From NCBI GenBank assembly GCA_024195585.1, contig SWBL01000066.1, positions 1-64,000 on the forward strand: a stretch of 64,000 nucleotides of DNA, in the 5' to 3' direction. Origin of the DNA: Aureobasidium sp. EXF-3400. Its lineage: Eukaryota > Ascomycota > Dothideomycetes > Dothideales > Saccotheciaceae. The notes below the pieces were generated by a model. The model saw only the letters and a program-made list of their open reading frames with translations. It did not search any database and was not told the DNA's origin. Within the stretch, counting starts at the first letter, position 1. Every line of letters starts with the position of its first letter. Shown piece by piece: positions 40,266 to 51,808 of the stretch. The position numbers and the translations under genes were made by a program.

Positions 40266-42527
40266 ATGAAGTTGTCCAACCCTTCGGCGGTGCCCGTGTA
40301 CACCATCTCTGGATCAGCGACTGCCCGCCCTCTACCGGAATGGCTTGCGCGACAGAGAAAGCGCAGCCTGAAGCAAGACCCCGAGTGGGCCAACAGAGTC
40401 GAGCTGCTGCAGGACTTTGAGTTCGAAGAGGCCTCGCAGTGCGTGAGGGTCAGCGACGACGGCGAGTGGGTCATGAGTACAGGAACATACAAGCCCCAGC
40501 AACACGTCCACTACCTGCCGCATCTGTCCCTGTCATACGCCCGCCACACCGACTCGCTCAACCAGACCTTCCTCCTGCTGTCGTCCGACTATACCAAGTC
40601 GCTGCATCTGCAGACCGACCGTACTCTCGAATTCCACACGCCCGGCGGCATGCACTACCGCACCCGTATTCCTCGCTACGGTCGCGACCTCAAGTACAAC
40701 AAGCGCTCCGCCGAAGCCCTCATCCCCGCCTCGGGTGTCAACCAGGACGGCATGGGTGAAGTCTACCGCCTGAACCTCGAGCTGGGACGTTACATGAAGG
40801 CCTACGAGGTCGATGTTGGCGGCGACGATTGGACCAGTTCAGGTGCCGGTGCCCTGCAGGGCGGCATCAACACAGGCTGTGTCAACACGGCCGCCATTGC
40901 AGAAGACTCGCACAACCTCCTCGCCTTTGGTACAAGCATCGGTACCGTCGAGTTTTGGGACTCGCGCTCCCGTAGTCGCGTCGGTCTCCTCCAGTCACCC
41001 ACCCAGTCACAAGAGCAGCGTCCACAAGTCACAGCCCTCGAGTTCCACCGCTCCGGCCTCAACCTTGCAACCGGCGACTCTGACGGCATCGTCCACGTCT
41101 ACGACTTGCGTTCGCCCATGCCGCTCCTCACAAAAGACCAGGGCTACGGCTACGCTATTCAAACGCTCAAGTACATGTCGCCCACGTCAACACAAGTGCA
41201 GAGCGAGAAGCTCATGTCAGCCGACAAGCGCATCATCAAGATCTGGGAAGCCTCCAACGGCGACCCGTGGACGAGCGTCGAACCTGCCGTCGACCTCAAC
41301 CACGTCGAGTGGTGCAAGGACAGCGGCATGCTGCTTACTGCCAACGAGGGCCGCCAGCAACACTCCTTCTTCATTCCCCAGCTGGGTCCTGCCCCCAAGT
41401 GGTGCTCCTTCCTCGACAACCTTGTCGAAGAAATGGCCGAGGACGCCCAAGATCCATCTGCCTTCAACGCTGGCGCACAAGAGACGGGCGCCGTCTACGA
41501 CAACTACAAGTTCTTGTCCACCCAACAACTTCGCGAACTCAACCTCGACCATCTCGTTGGCACCACCTCCCTTCTCCGCCCTTATATGCACGGTTACTTC
41601 GTCGCCCAGAAGCTGTACGAACAGGCTCGCCTCATCAGCAACCCCGACATGTTCGAAGAACAGCGCGCCAAGTCCATCGCCGAAAAGATCAACAAGGAGC
41701 GCGAGTCTCGCATCCGTGGAAACAAGGCTGTCAAGGTCAAGGTCAACAGAAGACTGGCAGAGAAGATGGCGGCAAGAGAAGAAGCAAACGAGCGTCGCAA
41801 GGCCAGACGTGTCTTGCGACAGGGAGGAGACGAGCCACAACCACAGGCAGATGGAGAAGACCAAGACGAGGAAGACGCAGACAAGCCAGCCAGAGGCGTC
41901 CTCGGCGACGACCGTTTCGCCTCGCTGTTCCAGGACGAAGACTTCGAGATCGATGAGCAGTCACGCGAGTTCCAGCTGCACAATCCCTCAACCGTCCCCG
42001 TTGCCAAAGACATCGAACGCAAGCGCGGTCTCACGGCCGTCGAAGAAGAAGCAAACCAATCCATCCACGGCTCCTCCGACGACGACTCAGAAAGCGACAT
42101 CGACGACGCAGCAGCAGAAAGACAACAACGCGGTGTCCAACGTCGCAACGACCGTGGCGACGACAACACCGTCGACAAGAACCGCATCTCGTCTACCAAC
42201 TACCGCAAATCCGGCCACAAGTCAAAGCAACCCCAAATGTCCGTCTCATCCTCACAACCCAAGAACAAGAACGCAAACGCCAACCGTCGGGATCGTTCAT
42301 TTGGTGATCTTGCCCAAAACCTCAGAGATCAGCCCAAGAGTAGCATCAGACAAGGAGGTGTTGTCGGTGAGAAGGAAGTCACATTCGCACCGCAAAAGGT
42401 GCAGAAGAGACCCCAAAGGCCGAGGGAAAGCTACGGTGGTGGTGATGCCGATGATGGAACTGGAAGAAAGGTTCCCAGGGGCAAGGAGAGGAGAAGTGCT
42501 TCTAACAATGTGTTTAGAGGCATGTGA
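40266..42527 (+). CDS. ENP2: Nucleolar ribosome-biogenesis WD40 protein Enp2/NOL10
   Basis: Single exon, 753 residues, required in other eukaryotes for small-subunit pre-rRNA processing. The start MKLSNPSAVPVYTISG is the family start; the longer frame from 40083 adds unrelated sequence. WD40 repeats run through about residues 60-380, with KLMSADKRIIKIWEASNG, NDGEWVMSTGTYKP-like and HRSGLNLATGDSDGIVHVYDLR elements. Then comes the NOL10 core GTTSLLRPYMHGYFVAQKLYEQARLI. The C-terminal third is a charged, lysine/glutamate-rich tail with DDRFASLFQDEDFEID. Codon use is strongly GC-biased relative to the catabolic genes, as expected for a highly expressed housekeeping gene. Confidence 0.95.
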   Translation: MKLSNPSAVPVYTISGSATARPLPEWLARQRKRSLKQDPEWANRVELLQDFEFEEASQCVRVSDDGEWVMSTGTYKPQQHVHYLPHLSLSYARHTDSLNQTFLLLSSDYTKSLHLQTDRTLEFHTPGGMHYRTRIPRYGRDLKYNKRSAEALIPASGVNQDGMGEVYRLNLELGRYMKAYEVDVGGDDWTSSGAGALQGGINTGCVNTAAIAEDSHNLLAFGTSIGTVEFWDSRSRSRVGLLQSPTQSQEQRPQVTALEFHRSGLNLATGDSDGIVHVYDLRSPMPLLTKDQGYGYAIQTLKYMSPTSTQVQSEKLMSADKRIIKIWEASNGDPWTSVEPAVDLNHVEWCKDSGMLLTANEGRQQHSFFIPQLGPAPKWCSFLDNLVEEMAEDAQDPSAFNAGAQETGAVYDNYKFLSTQQLRELNLDHLVGTTSLLRPYMHGYFVAQKLYEQARLISNPDMFEEQRAKSIAEKINKERESRIRGNKAVKVKVNRRLAEKMAAREEANERRKARRVLRQGGDEPQPQADGEDQDEEDADKPARGVLGDDRFASLFQDEDFEIDEQSREFQLHNPSTVPVAKDIERKRGLTAVEEEANQSIHGSSDDDSESDIDDAAAERQQRGVQRRNDRGDDNTVDKNRISSTNYRKSGHKSKQPQMSVSSSQPKNKNANANRRDRSFGDLAQNLRDQPKSSIRQGGVVGEKEVTFAPQKVQKRPQRPRESYGGGDADDGTGRKVPRGKERRSASNNVFRGM

Positions 42528-43195
42528 GTTGTCTTGTCTGCATCTTGCTTGCGTCTTGTTTAGATTTAAATTCATGTCAATATACCCTTTTTTTTCGTTT
42601 GGCATTCATCTCTGGAAACACCATTCTGTGAACAACCATGAGAAGACGCCATATCGTGACTAGTTGAGTGGGAAGCAATTGGCAGTCATACAGCAAACAC
42701 CCGAACATGCTCTCTCATGCTATGCTAAACTCCGTAATTGCTACTCTCACAACTAGACACAGACAAAACTGAAACCATCAAGATGCACAACCTTGATTCG
42801 AAAAGCAGACGAATCCACAGAGAGCCGGCATCAGCACATATCTCAGTGGAGTGTTTCTGTTCATGAGAGGAACCTTGCATTCCGATAGCCACTTGCTTGA
42901 TATACTTTTACCAAGCGGAGAAAGCAAGATGGTGCAAGACATGGAACTTACTGTTGAGTTCATTAGAGAGTAATCAGGGGTTCTAACATTTCCAATTCAC
43001 TCGGATGGCCAATGGGAGAATTTTTTTGTTATAAGCAAGTATCTCATACAACAGGCTCACTGCCAACCACAAGTAGCGGCCTATCCCAAAACCCACCCAT
43101 TCCACTCACCATCGTCAAAGAAATGGATACATAAAACCTCATCACTACGATCCCCTCTACCATGCACCAACCCTCCCTCCCATTTCCCCTCAAGT
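42528..43195. other. Convergent intergenic stretch
   Basis: 668 bp between the ENP2 and sterol reductase 3' ends. Nothing recognised. Confidence 0.4.
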
Positions 43196-44892
43196 CTAAA
43201 CCACATACGGCACAAACAACCAAGGAACCCTCTTCTCATACTCCATCCACGCATCCCCATATTTAACCCTACACTTTTGGATATCTCTAATCGCTCTATG
43301 CACGATCATACAAGCGAAAAACAAAGGGTAAAACCATGGGAAGGGTGAGTTGAAGCCGGTGATTGCGCCCCAGGAAAGGGCGAAGAAGAGGTCGCAGGTA
43401 TAGTGGATTTTGCGGGCTTTGCCATCTGTGGAATACTGTTAGTATCGCAAACAGGAAGCAGAAGCAGAAAGAGAAGGAGGACAAGAAAGGGAAGGGGAGA
43501 AAGAGAGGTAAGGAGAGAAAACTTACACCACCCATCACATAAAATCGAATCCCCCGTCTTCGTCTTGATCGACACGGGATTCTTGACTGCTTTGTAAGGT
43601 AATTGTGGGAACGTCTTTCTATCTAAGGCAACACCTCTTTCCTGTGCTCTGAACATGTTTTTTTGTGAGTTTGCAGTATCCCAGATCCAGTAGACGAAGA
43701 GGTAGGTGATGAAGAGTAAGGTCAAGAGATAAGGGTTCCAGTGGTACTCTGCAGGGTCATGGTTGGCGATGTATAGCGTACAGTGGCAGTAACTGAGTGG
43801 AACGCCAGCGAGATTCCAGAAGATGAGCATGAAGCCCCATTTCTCGAAATACATGTCCCTGAGAATTGCAATTAGTTTTCTGTTCCTTGTCTGACATCGA
43901 ATGGGGTTTCGAGGTCGAGAGGATGAATCGCTTACCAGCTGGTGATAATCAATTCTTCTCCCTTGGAGCAAGCATTCGCATAGAGGAAATGAGCCATTAA
44001 TAAAAACCAAGCTTCTCCGGAAACATAGCCATACTTCTCATACTGTCTCGCACAAGCACCTAGCGTAGTCAAAAACAAAATGTACCAAGGAATTCTAACC
44101 TCGAAGAACATCTTAAAGTCCAACCAAGTAAACAATCTCGGGTTCAACTCTGCACCTAAAAAGAAGTCGTAAATGAAAGATCCCGTCATACGGTGTTGAG
44201 CTCCTCTGGACAAAGCCGAAAAGTATGCGATAATGGAGACCAAAAAGCCGGAGATAATGGCTACACTCATGATAGAGCCGAATTCGTCGATGATAGTGTA
44301 TAGAGGGAAGAGTCCAGAGATGTGGAGGATGATGGCGAGGATGATGGTGGTGTACCAACTCCACACTGCAGAGCAGTAGTATTCCAACTGCTTTCCGTTT
44401 AGACTGGGTAGTCTTTTGCCTTTGCCATAGACGCCTGGCATATACAAATAGCAAACTCCCTCGAAGACCAAGAAGGTCCAGTAAATTGTCCAAGCCTTGA
44501 GATGAGGAAACGCATGTTCGTAGCAAAGGTTTCCAAGATGAGAGAAGAAAGCAGTCCAAGTCTGTCCAGAAGAGCGAGAGGGTAAATGGCCAGAGTAAAA
44601 GGTTGCTCCAATCCACATGTAGTACATGAGTAGAGGAAATCCAATCATCATGCAACTAACCCCCACTGCACCACCGAATTCGCGTTCACCACTGTTGTCA
44701 ACGCGATGGTCTTCTGCTTGGTTTGATGTCTCTGCGACAGAGACTAGAGGGCTTCGTTCATCCTGAACATCTTTATTCAATCTGTCTTCCACAATGCTAC
44801 ATCACCGTCAGACAACGAATAATACACAGCAGGGAATGTAATCAATCAATGCGAACAAAAGCAACATACCTGCTTTGAGATGTGACGGCCAT
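43196..44892 (-). CDS. ERG4: C-24(28) sterol reductase (Erg4 type)
   Basis: Last step of ergosterol synthesis in the ER membrane. Exons 44870-44892, 43936-44796, 43527-43858 and 43196-43425 give 481 residues. The short first exon (MAVTSQS) is needed because the second has no ATG. Seven to eight hydrophobic segments follow. Family motifs are [62 protein letters not shown] and, across the 101-bp CT-rich intron, [16 protein letters not shown] and [12 protein letters not shown]. The C-terminus [22 protein letters not shown] with terminal VPYVV is diagnostic of ERG4/ERG24. Unlinked in function to the quinate genes. Confidence 0.92.
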
Positions 44893-45327
44893 GATGCAAA
44901 CACAGTACCGAAAGCGCTAGAACACCAGCAAATCCAACAATATATCCAAGTACTGCAAGAATCATCTTTTCTTCGGATTTGGGGTGTGATGTTTATAAAG
45001 CGAAAAAGGAGAGTTTGCGATGGTCCCTGAAAGAAAGCCCACGGAATCCGCGCTTTCCGGCGTTTGGGGGGAGATTAGATCCATCCTGAAACAAGGCACT
45101 ACTTTCAATTCTCCAATGATTTTGTTGTACGAGACACATCATTCGAAGAGTAAAGAGCTTCTTGATGTTGGCTGATATATTGAGTAGCATGATCGATGCG
45201 CTTGAAAATCGCGTGTTTGGGAACTTGCAAATGCACTCAAGGTCAGACTTTCGAACCTTGATCGGGGAGAACATCAATTGCTAAAGAGAAGACAGTTTTT
45301 TCATTGTATTCGTGAGTTTTAAATCTT
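44893..45327. other. ERG4 promoter side and 3' flank of the aldo-keto reductase
   Basis: 435 bp, no supported feature. Confidence 0.35.
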
Positions 45328-46528
45328 CTACTCGTGGCCAATAGGCTTGGCCAACTTCTGCCACGCGATAGACGCAGAAGCACCAAGCAAGAAGTTGGGC
45401 TGGCCAGAGATGGCAGGGTTTTCTCCAATGAAGTTGTTGGGGAAACCAATATCCAGAGGCTTAACGTCCTCCAACTTCTTGATCTGTTCATCAGAAAGCT
45501 TGATGCTCAGAGCCTTGATGTTGTCATGCAAATGCTCGACCTTGCGACCGCCGACAAGAGGGAAGACATTGGTTGTCTTGGACATGACGTAAGCCAGAGC
45601 AACAGCAGTGAGAGTGACGTTGTGCTCGTTGGCGACTTCTTCAAGGGCAGCGCTCATCTTGAGTTCCTCGTCTGTTTGCTCGGGACCGCCCATCAATGAG
45701 CGAATACCTTCGTTGTTCTTCTTGCGCTCTTCCAGTGCAGCTTTGCTCTGGAATCTGCCTCCACCGAGGACATCCCAGGGTGCAAGTGCCATGCCGAAAT
45801 GTCTTGCCATGGGGATAATCTCGCGCTCAAAGTCTCTGAGCATAATATTCCAGCGTCCTTGGTAGATGGAGAAGGGGGTCTTGCCATGGGCTTTGGCGTA
45901 GTAGTTTGCGGCTGAGACTACCCAGGCGGGTGTGTCTGAGATACCAAGGTAGAGGACTTTGCCTTGCTCGACGAGGATGTGTAGGCTGTCCATTATTTCT
46001 TCGATGGAGGTGGTGTGGTCCCACCAGTGCAGGTAGAGGATATCGATAAAGTCGGTCTGGAGCTTCTTGAGCGAGTCGCGGACGCTCATGTGGAGACTGC
46101 GACGGTCGTTTCCGCAGTGGTTGGCCGCTTTGCCCTTGCCGAGAGCGTAGCCTTTGTAGTCGGTCTAGGGATGGAATCGTCAGCATCTGTCGAGATATAG
46201 GAAAAGTGAGACTTACGGTGAACTTTGTGGCAATGACCATTTGATCACGGTTCCCGCGCTCTTGCATCCACTCGCCAAGCCATTGCTCAGACTGCTCGTT
46301 CTGGTAGTTGTTGGCAGTGTCGATGAAATTTCCTCCGGCTTCAACGAAAGCGTCCAGAAGAGCAAATGATTGCTTCTTATCCATACTGCCCATGAACTCG
46401 GACCACGCATCTCCAATCGACATGGCACCGAGCTGCAGCGGAGAAACGCGGATGCCGGCGGTCGAAGACAGAATGCGCAATCTGCCGAGCTCGGTGGCTG
46501 GCTCAGGGGCGGGTTCGAAGAAAGACAT
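45328..46528 (-). CDS. Aldo-keto reductase (aryl-alcohol dehydrogenase / norsolorinate-reductase-like)
   Basis: Exons 46217-46528 and 45328-46164 give 382 residues, a TIM-barrel NADPH oxidoreductase. Catalytic tetrad members are visible: Asp in [11 protein letters not shown] with its Tyr, Lys in VIATKFT, and His in ILYLHWWD. The splice joins ATKFT to [11 protein letters not shown]. The loop [16 protein letters not shown] and the cofactor segment around [13 protein letters not shown] are typical of the AAD14/NorA group. The physiological substrate (an aryl aldehyde or quinone-like compound) is not identifiable. No secondary-metabolism partner is adjacent, so a detoxification or general role is more likely. 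Confidence 0.9.
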
Positions 46529-47432
46529 GATGTGGTATTTTTGGCGATTTTCGTAGAGATGCAGTGATGGACGTGTTGCAAAGAACCTCAGAGGTTAAGC
46601 GGCAGCGGGAGCTGTTGACACTTATACCATCAAGGTCCGGAGATAGAGCTTCGAGCTTCCCCTCAATGTCGGCGTCATCGACGGACTTAGCACATCATGT
46701 CCGTTCAGTTCCAACGACACCTGGCGACTTCAACACTGCTTTGTAATTTTCGGCCGATACACTAGTATGAGCAGACAGACCCACAGTTGTAGGACGAGTA
46801 AGTCGTGTGAGAGAGTATTGGAAGGTTGTCGGTATAATTGTTCCTCCGATTACCCACCCTTCTCTCAACGACACATACGGGCTGTTACGGATTGTCAAAA
46901 TGCACAGTGCTGAAGTCTGCAACCTCTACCCAAAGCACATAGTGGTGTGGAGCGTCTATCAAACAGCACAACAGTTCGAACACAGATCGGAAGCAATTCG
47001 GCGGTGAGCCAGACATCAAAGACAGCAGACATCTCCTCCATCAAAGACTGGAACACGCCTGGGAAATTTGGAACATGCAAAGCCCTCACGCCAGGTGGCT
47101 CTCAAGACTCATATCTTCGTTGATCACTTGAAGGTTTGGTCAAGTCTCGAGCACAACTGATAGCTGGTGGCAATGATGGTGTGGCATTGATGCTGCGAGC
47201 AGGGGCCGTGACGAATGGGCTAAGCATGGTACCTCGCCTCAACCACACATACAGCAGACGTCGAGATCTGCCTGAGATGGGCGCTTTGGAGTCCTCCCCC
47301 ATTTGTCTATCTGCATGCGGCGCGTAGACACTGCAGCTGTGTTTCACACGTGATGCCAAGCTAAGACTATATATATGTATGCAACGCGCCCAAGGTCCTC
47401 GTACATCCAGTTTCCACTCTTCCGCCGCGATC
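46529..47432. other. Intergenic region
   Basis: 904 bp between divergent genes. No supported gene; a TATATATG-like run sits near 47371-47378, about 60 bp before the next ATG. Confidence 0.35.
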
Positions 47433-47969
47433 ATGACTGAAGCTTCCTCACCAAAGTCTCCTGCAATTCAGCAACCGATTCTGCCGGCAGCGCCAGAACC
47501 TCGTCCCAACCGTGTCATCCTGAGGATGCGCGTCCGAGAGTTTGACGAGCCTCGCTACTCCTGGTTTGCATATTCCGCCACGGTAGAAAAATATTTGTCC
47601 TGGGCTGGTCCTTCTGTCACAGACTACAAAGAAAGAAAACACAATGTCTTTGTCGAGCCTTTTCAAGATCCGGAGCTCAAACAGCGGCATTTTCACATCA
47701 TCATTGATTTCTATTCGTTATCCTTCGATGTCCAGGATCTCAACCAAGTGCATCATGAGATCTGCCAGATAGGACGGGACGACAAAGAAGAACTGTAAGT
47801 GTAGTCAGTCTATATCCTGGTTTGTAGCGTGGCTGATATCCGCAGGCAAGTCTTCGAGATCAAGCAGCCCAAGCTAGCTGAGAACCTCATCAGGAAGATT
47901 CGCGAGGTCACCGACGAAAGAATCCCTTGGGGAACCGATAAAACAATCCAAACTGCTCAGAACAAGTGA
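47433..47969 (+). CDS. Hypothetical protein
   Basis: Two exons (47433-47794, 47846-47969) give 161 residues starting MTEASSPKSPAIQQP. The core reads PNRVILRMRVREFDEPRYSWFAYSATVEKYL, then RHFHIIIDFYSLSFDVQDLNQ, and after the 51-bp intron QVFEIKQPKLAENLIRKIREV. Alternating basic and hydrophobic residues suggest a small alpha/beta fold. No signal peptide or membrane helix. I do not recognise the family. Splice joining in frame and normal codon use argue that it is real. Confidence 0.6.
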
Positions 47970-48708
47970 AACATGCAATTTCTGGTAGCAATCCTCGAAA
48001 GACGTTGATTCGATGGCTGTATCACAGTCCACTATACTGCCATAATCAGGCCTAGTATGTTGAGGTTCCCAAGCTGATTAGCTCAAGATGAATGTTGCTA
48101 CCAGTTGCAAATCGATCGATTATTCTCATCAGCGAAGCTCTTCCGGCGATTATTGTGAACTCTGGAACGACTGCGTAGTCCCACAAATCTGCAAGTTGCC
48201 CAGTATAACAGGTACGTTGAGACAGACTTTGGCAATATTAAGAAACAACAAAGGGTTATTAAAGATCCAGAGATTATGCTGTCAAGCATTTCCGTCTGAG
48301 CAAGATCGTCATTTACTCGGCTGTAGGAACTCATGGTCTTTTCAATTTTCGAATCTCCACCAGTGAGAATCGAAGTTCCGGCATCTCTCAGCGGAGTTGT
48401 CTCAGATGTGTGAAGGATTGTGCATTTCTATAGCTTTCCTCAGCCCTGCTGGTTTTTGAAATCGCGTTGCCAGCGATTGCTGTATCCAAGACTTGGCACA
48501 AAGAGCTGCAGGGACTCACAATAGCTTCCTCCTCAAAAGCCATCACCACCGGAGTCTGTGGCAATCCAGACACGTCGGGAGTGAAAGTCGCCGTCAGTCA
48601 AATTCGCAAACTTGGACCCCTGAATCTGAGCGTCTGCGCAGCGCCAAACCCTTCAACACCACAACCTCACCACCATCACTCGCATACAACACCACACTTG
48701 TTTTCAAT
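47970..48708. other. Intergenic region
   Basis: 739 bp, nothing recognised. Confidence 0.3.
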
Positions 48709-49602
48709 ATGCCTTCCGACTACTCCATCAATCTGAGCGAGCTCTGTCGCCATGAGTCCTGGCGAGTCGGTTGTCTGTCTTGCAAGCAGCATCACACCAG
48801 GCGCCAGTGCGCCGAGGTAACATATCGCATCGGCCTACGTATCAATCAGACAAGACTGACCATCTACAGGCCAAAACAAAGCTTAGGATGGCTACAGAGC
48901 TTGTAGATGCCTTGGATGCATCTGAGAAGTCGTCGAAGAAGGAGAAAAAAGAAGCTCTACACCGCCAAATGACTTTGCAGAGACTCCTGCAGTCCTTGGA
49001 TCATGCTGCCATCATCACTGCTGACAAGGTCCGCAAGATCTGCGCTGGTAAGCAAAACTATCATGCTGTCCCCTACGCTTGATTTACAATGTACTGACCA
49101 TGTAACAGAGAACGAGCCCGATACGCTCTCGGATGCCTTCGAACAGGATGCCGCCCGCCGCGAGCAGCAGATGCAAGACCGTTGGGGTTCCGAGTGGCCT
49201 GAGTTCAAGACAGAGGATCCTACTCGCATATCAACGTTCAAAGGTCTGGACCGAACCAAAATCCCAGCCAATGCCGACTACCTTGTCAACGACCCCATCG
49301 GACTTGAAGTCTTCCTCAGACTCGCCAGAAACAGAACACCCTCGCACCCGATGTCAGCAGTTGGACTGCAACCCGGACCTGCATTCATGAGCTATGGTAG
49401 TGCTGTTGCCAAGTATGGCGCACCTGAATCTCCCGGCGAAGACTGGGATGAAGATGTGAACAGACTCCACACCACACCAGAGATTTCTACACCAACTCTC
49501 CCAAAGCTTTCATGGGCGCTCTTCAGAGAGAACAGCTTCCTCAAGTACACGGCACTCCTTGTCGCCCAGTATGCCAAATTTGTCAGAGAGAAGTCAAGCT
49601 AG
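48709..49602 (+). CDS. Hypothetical protein
   Basis: Three exons (48709-48816, 48870-49047, 49109-49602) join to 259 residues. The N-terminus MPSDYSINLSELCRHESWRVGCLSCKQHHTRRQCAE has four cysteines in a C-x8-C-x2-C pattern plus a later C, a possible small zinc site but not a Zn2Cys6 cluster. A lysine/glutamate helical stretch (ASEKSSKKEKKEALHRQMTLQRLLQSLDHAA) follows, then acidic sequence with EPDTLSDAFEQDAARREQQMQDRWG. The C-terminal helix reads FLKYTALLVAQYAKFVREK. Unknown function; both introns have good signals. Confidence 0.6.
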
Positions 49603-50561
49603 GGGCTCGGTCCATCATGAGCCGTCTAGCATTCTGTTTATCAAACGCAAAGAGTTCATAGCTCACCACCTCCTACCCTGGTCCTACTTCCAGAATACTA
49701 CAGACAATTCGATCGTCAGTTTCTTCTACCCACTGACGATTCGATCGTCAACTTTCCCTTATCTTCGTCATTCGTTGAATACCGCAGTCGTCATGTACAT
49801 AGAACAGTATTTCAGAGGTCTCTCATCGTCAAAGAACGTTCATGAGCGTGTTTCTTTCTTTCATAATCGTTCTGATCTCTTTCACCGTTTCTGACATGGA
49901 TGACAAAGGAATAAAGGTTTGTGCTGTCGATGGAGGACGAACAAGCGGACCTTCGCAAATAGACAAAGGTTTATAGTGTGTACTGGACGTCAACAGCATG
50001 TCTTTGATGCCGTAATCAGTCAGAAAAAATCGTGATGAGTCCTGGGTGATGTTGCTTTTCCGTGACATGGCTACGTCTGTATCTCCAGGATCATTCTCCA
50101 GAGCTGTCTACCTTGAGAAACGTTTGCAAGCAGAGCTTTTTGCCATTGCTGCAAGATCTTGTCAAGGGAGAGCATGTTCAAGCCGATGTGGCACCGCACC
50201 CTTCTCGAAGCTTGATCACTGCAGGAAAAACCTTTCCAAGTCTTATCAAAGCAAAAAGCAAGGAAGCGGATCGAGTAACGAGTCGATGTTTTCGAGTTTA
50301 GATTCTGCCAATCTCCTACCAGGGACTCGGTCTTGCCCCAGGCCGCAGCTTCGCCTGGGGTCAAGACGTAATAGTGGTAAGAAAACGCGCAAACCGGTCA
50401 TGGCCAGCAGTGGAAGTCCGAGCGAATGCCACGAGAACCTTGCTATGATGGTGCTCGATCATCTCTTTCAGGCCTTGAGAGCAATACAAATAATGGTTAA
50501 GACCAAATCATGAAGTGAGTAGCATATATAAAGATGAATGGCGGCCTTTTATTCAACAAAA
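49603..50561. other. Intergenic region
   Basis: 959 bp. A 155-codon open frame at 50046-50513 has no recognisable motif and an odd Ser/Arg/Lys composition; I do not call it. ATATATAAAG at 50524-50533 lies about 30 bp upstream of the tRNA-like gene. Confidence 0.3.
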
Positions 50562-50795
50562 GCGGCGGTGGCCTAGTGGTTAGGGCGCTGCGTCAATACG
50601 TCTTGCAAACACAAGCATGTCATGTTACCACCATACCACTGTCGATTCAGTTCCGCAGTTTTCCCTGGTAACAGAAGCGTGTCTTGCAAAAACAAGCTCG
50701 TAATGTTACCGCATAACCACTGTCGATTCATTTCCGCAGTTTCCCTTCGGTAACATGACAATGCAGAGATCGGGAGTTCGAATCTTCCTCGCCGC
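50562..50795 (+). tRNA. tRNA-like gene split in the anticodon loop by a structured insert
   Basis: The acceptor stem GCGGCGG (50562-50568) pairs with TCGCCGC (50789-50795). The D arm GCCT/GGGC carries box A (TGGCCTAGTGG). The T arm GGGAG-TTCGAAT-CTTCC carries box B. Anticodon stem halves CTGCG and TGCAG pair. TTTTT at 50801-50805 is a Pol III stop. Between the anticodon stem halves lie about 165 nt, far more than usual tRNA introns, made of two tandem hairpin units. The 5' half of the loop (TCAAT) lacks the expected T33, so no anticodon is assigned. It may be a tRNA with an overgrown intron, or an invaded and dead copy. Confidence 0.6.
50600..50755 (+). repeat. Two tandem hairpin units inside the tRNA-like gene
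   Basis: Unit 1 (50600-50673) and unit 2 (50681-50755) both start GTCTTGCAAA and end GGTAACA. Each has a small CTTG...CAAG hairpin and a large hairpin. The large stems are TGTTACCA/TGGTAACA in unit 1 and TGTTACCG/CGGTAACA in unit 2, so the eighth pair changes from A-T to G-C with pairing kept. Both loops share ACTGTCGATTCA and TTCCGCAGTTT. Confidence 0.8.
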
Positions 50796-51550
50796 GTTTC
50801 TTTTTGGTCGAGTCTCATTTTAATTTGTCATACAACAAGATATTTTGGCTCTGGTAACTACAGGCAAGATCGCCATGTCATCACTTCATTGATCAAAACT
50901 TTTGACCACGTGTAGCAGTTGTATGATGAGTTCTGTCGTGAGAACGAATGAGGGCAATAGTCTCCAAGTCTCATGGAGGTGATTGAGGACGCTGGAAAAG
51001 CTCAAACCACTAAGGCAACAACAGTGGATTGTGCTAGCAGTTGTTACCCACAAAGCCGATTCAACCAGCGGGCAAGAAGAAACAAGATAAGTGCAAGAAA
51101 AAAATGCTCATTCGAAAGCTGTCTCGTTCTTACTCAAGACTGGCTCTTTGATGACGTTTGACATGCAGGAATATATTGGACGGAAACAAGGAGACAGGTT
51201 TCGATTGTCGTCAGCATCGAATCTAGAGTTGTATATGGTTTTGGATGAATGAGACAGGATGCAGATATGGTCCATAACAAAGAAACCATTGGAATGTCTC
51301 AGTTCCAGCTAGACCCAAAGACATAATGTATCAAACATCACCCTTTTTTCTGCATGATAGTTTGTTTCTCCAAGACTTCGGACAAATTCAGAGCAGCAGG
51401 TGAACGCCAAGGTATCAAGTTCACGGTGCTGGTACAAATTTCCACTGAGCGCCAAACCGTCTCAGGCACCTTGTTTCTCGACGCAACACAAACTTTCACA
51501 TCGCGAGCAAACATCACTCTTCACAACAATCTTTCGCTCACGCGTCCACC

Positions 51551-51655
51551 ATGGACGACCCAGACGTCCAAGGATTCATAAACGTCAAAATGACGGGAAT
51601 CAATTGGTTATTAAACTTTCTACAAAGAAGAACAGCGAGATTTTGAAAATCAACA
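51551..51655 (+). pseudogene. Possible SUMO-like relic
   Basis: An ATG-led frame reads MDDPDVQGFINVKM. One base out of frame it continues DGNQLVIKLSTKKNSEILKI. Read together with a one-base correction, this resembles the start of a ubiquitin-like SUMO fold (INVKV, then a KxK strand). The match is short and from memory, so the call is weak. No intact partner exon is seen. Confidence 0.25.
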
Positions 51656-51659
51656 GGGA

Positions 51660-51808
51660 CTGCAGACATACGTCCATAGTGAACAAACAAAGAAACAACT
51701 GCAGACATCTGTCCATAGTGAAAGAGAAAACAAAGAAAAGACTGCAGACAAAGGTCCGTAGTGGTAAAACCAAACAGCTACAGACATGCGTCCATAGCAG
51801 AAACAGGG
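51660..51808 (+). repeat. Four-copy degenerate minisatellite
   Basis: Units starting CTGCAGACA(T)...GTCCATAGTG begin at 51660, 51699, 51742 and 51778, with spacings of 39, 43 and 36 bp. The 3' part of each is A-rich. Spacing is not a multiple of three throughout, which argues against a coding repeat. Confidence 0.75.

Noticed and set aside
50046..50513. 155-codon plus-strand open frame
   Set aside because: Ser/Arg/Lys-rich with no motif, no splice partners and no family; length alone is not enough.
50562..50795. Assigning an amino acid from TTGCAAA in the insert (Cys-like GCA or Ala-like TGC loop)
   Set aside because: This heptamer occurs in both tandem units and is not flanked by pairing stems, so it is part of the repeat and not the anticodon loop.
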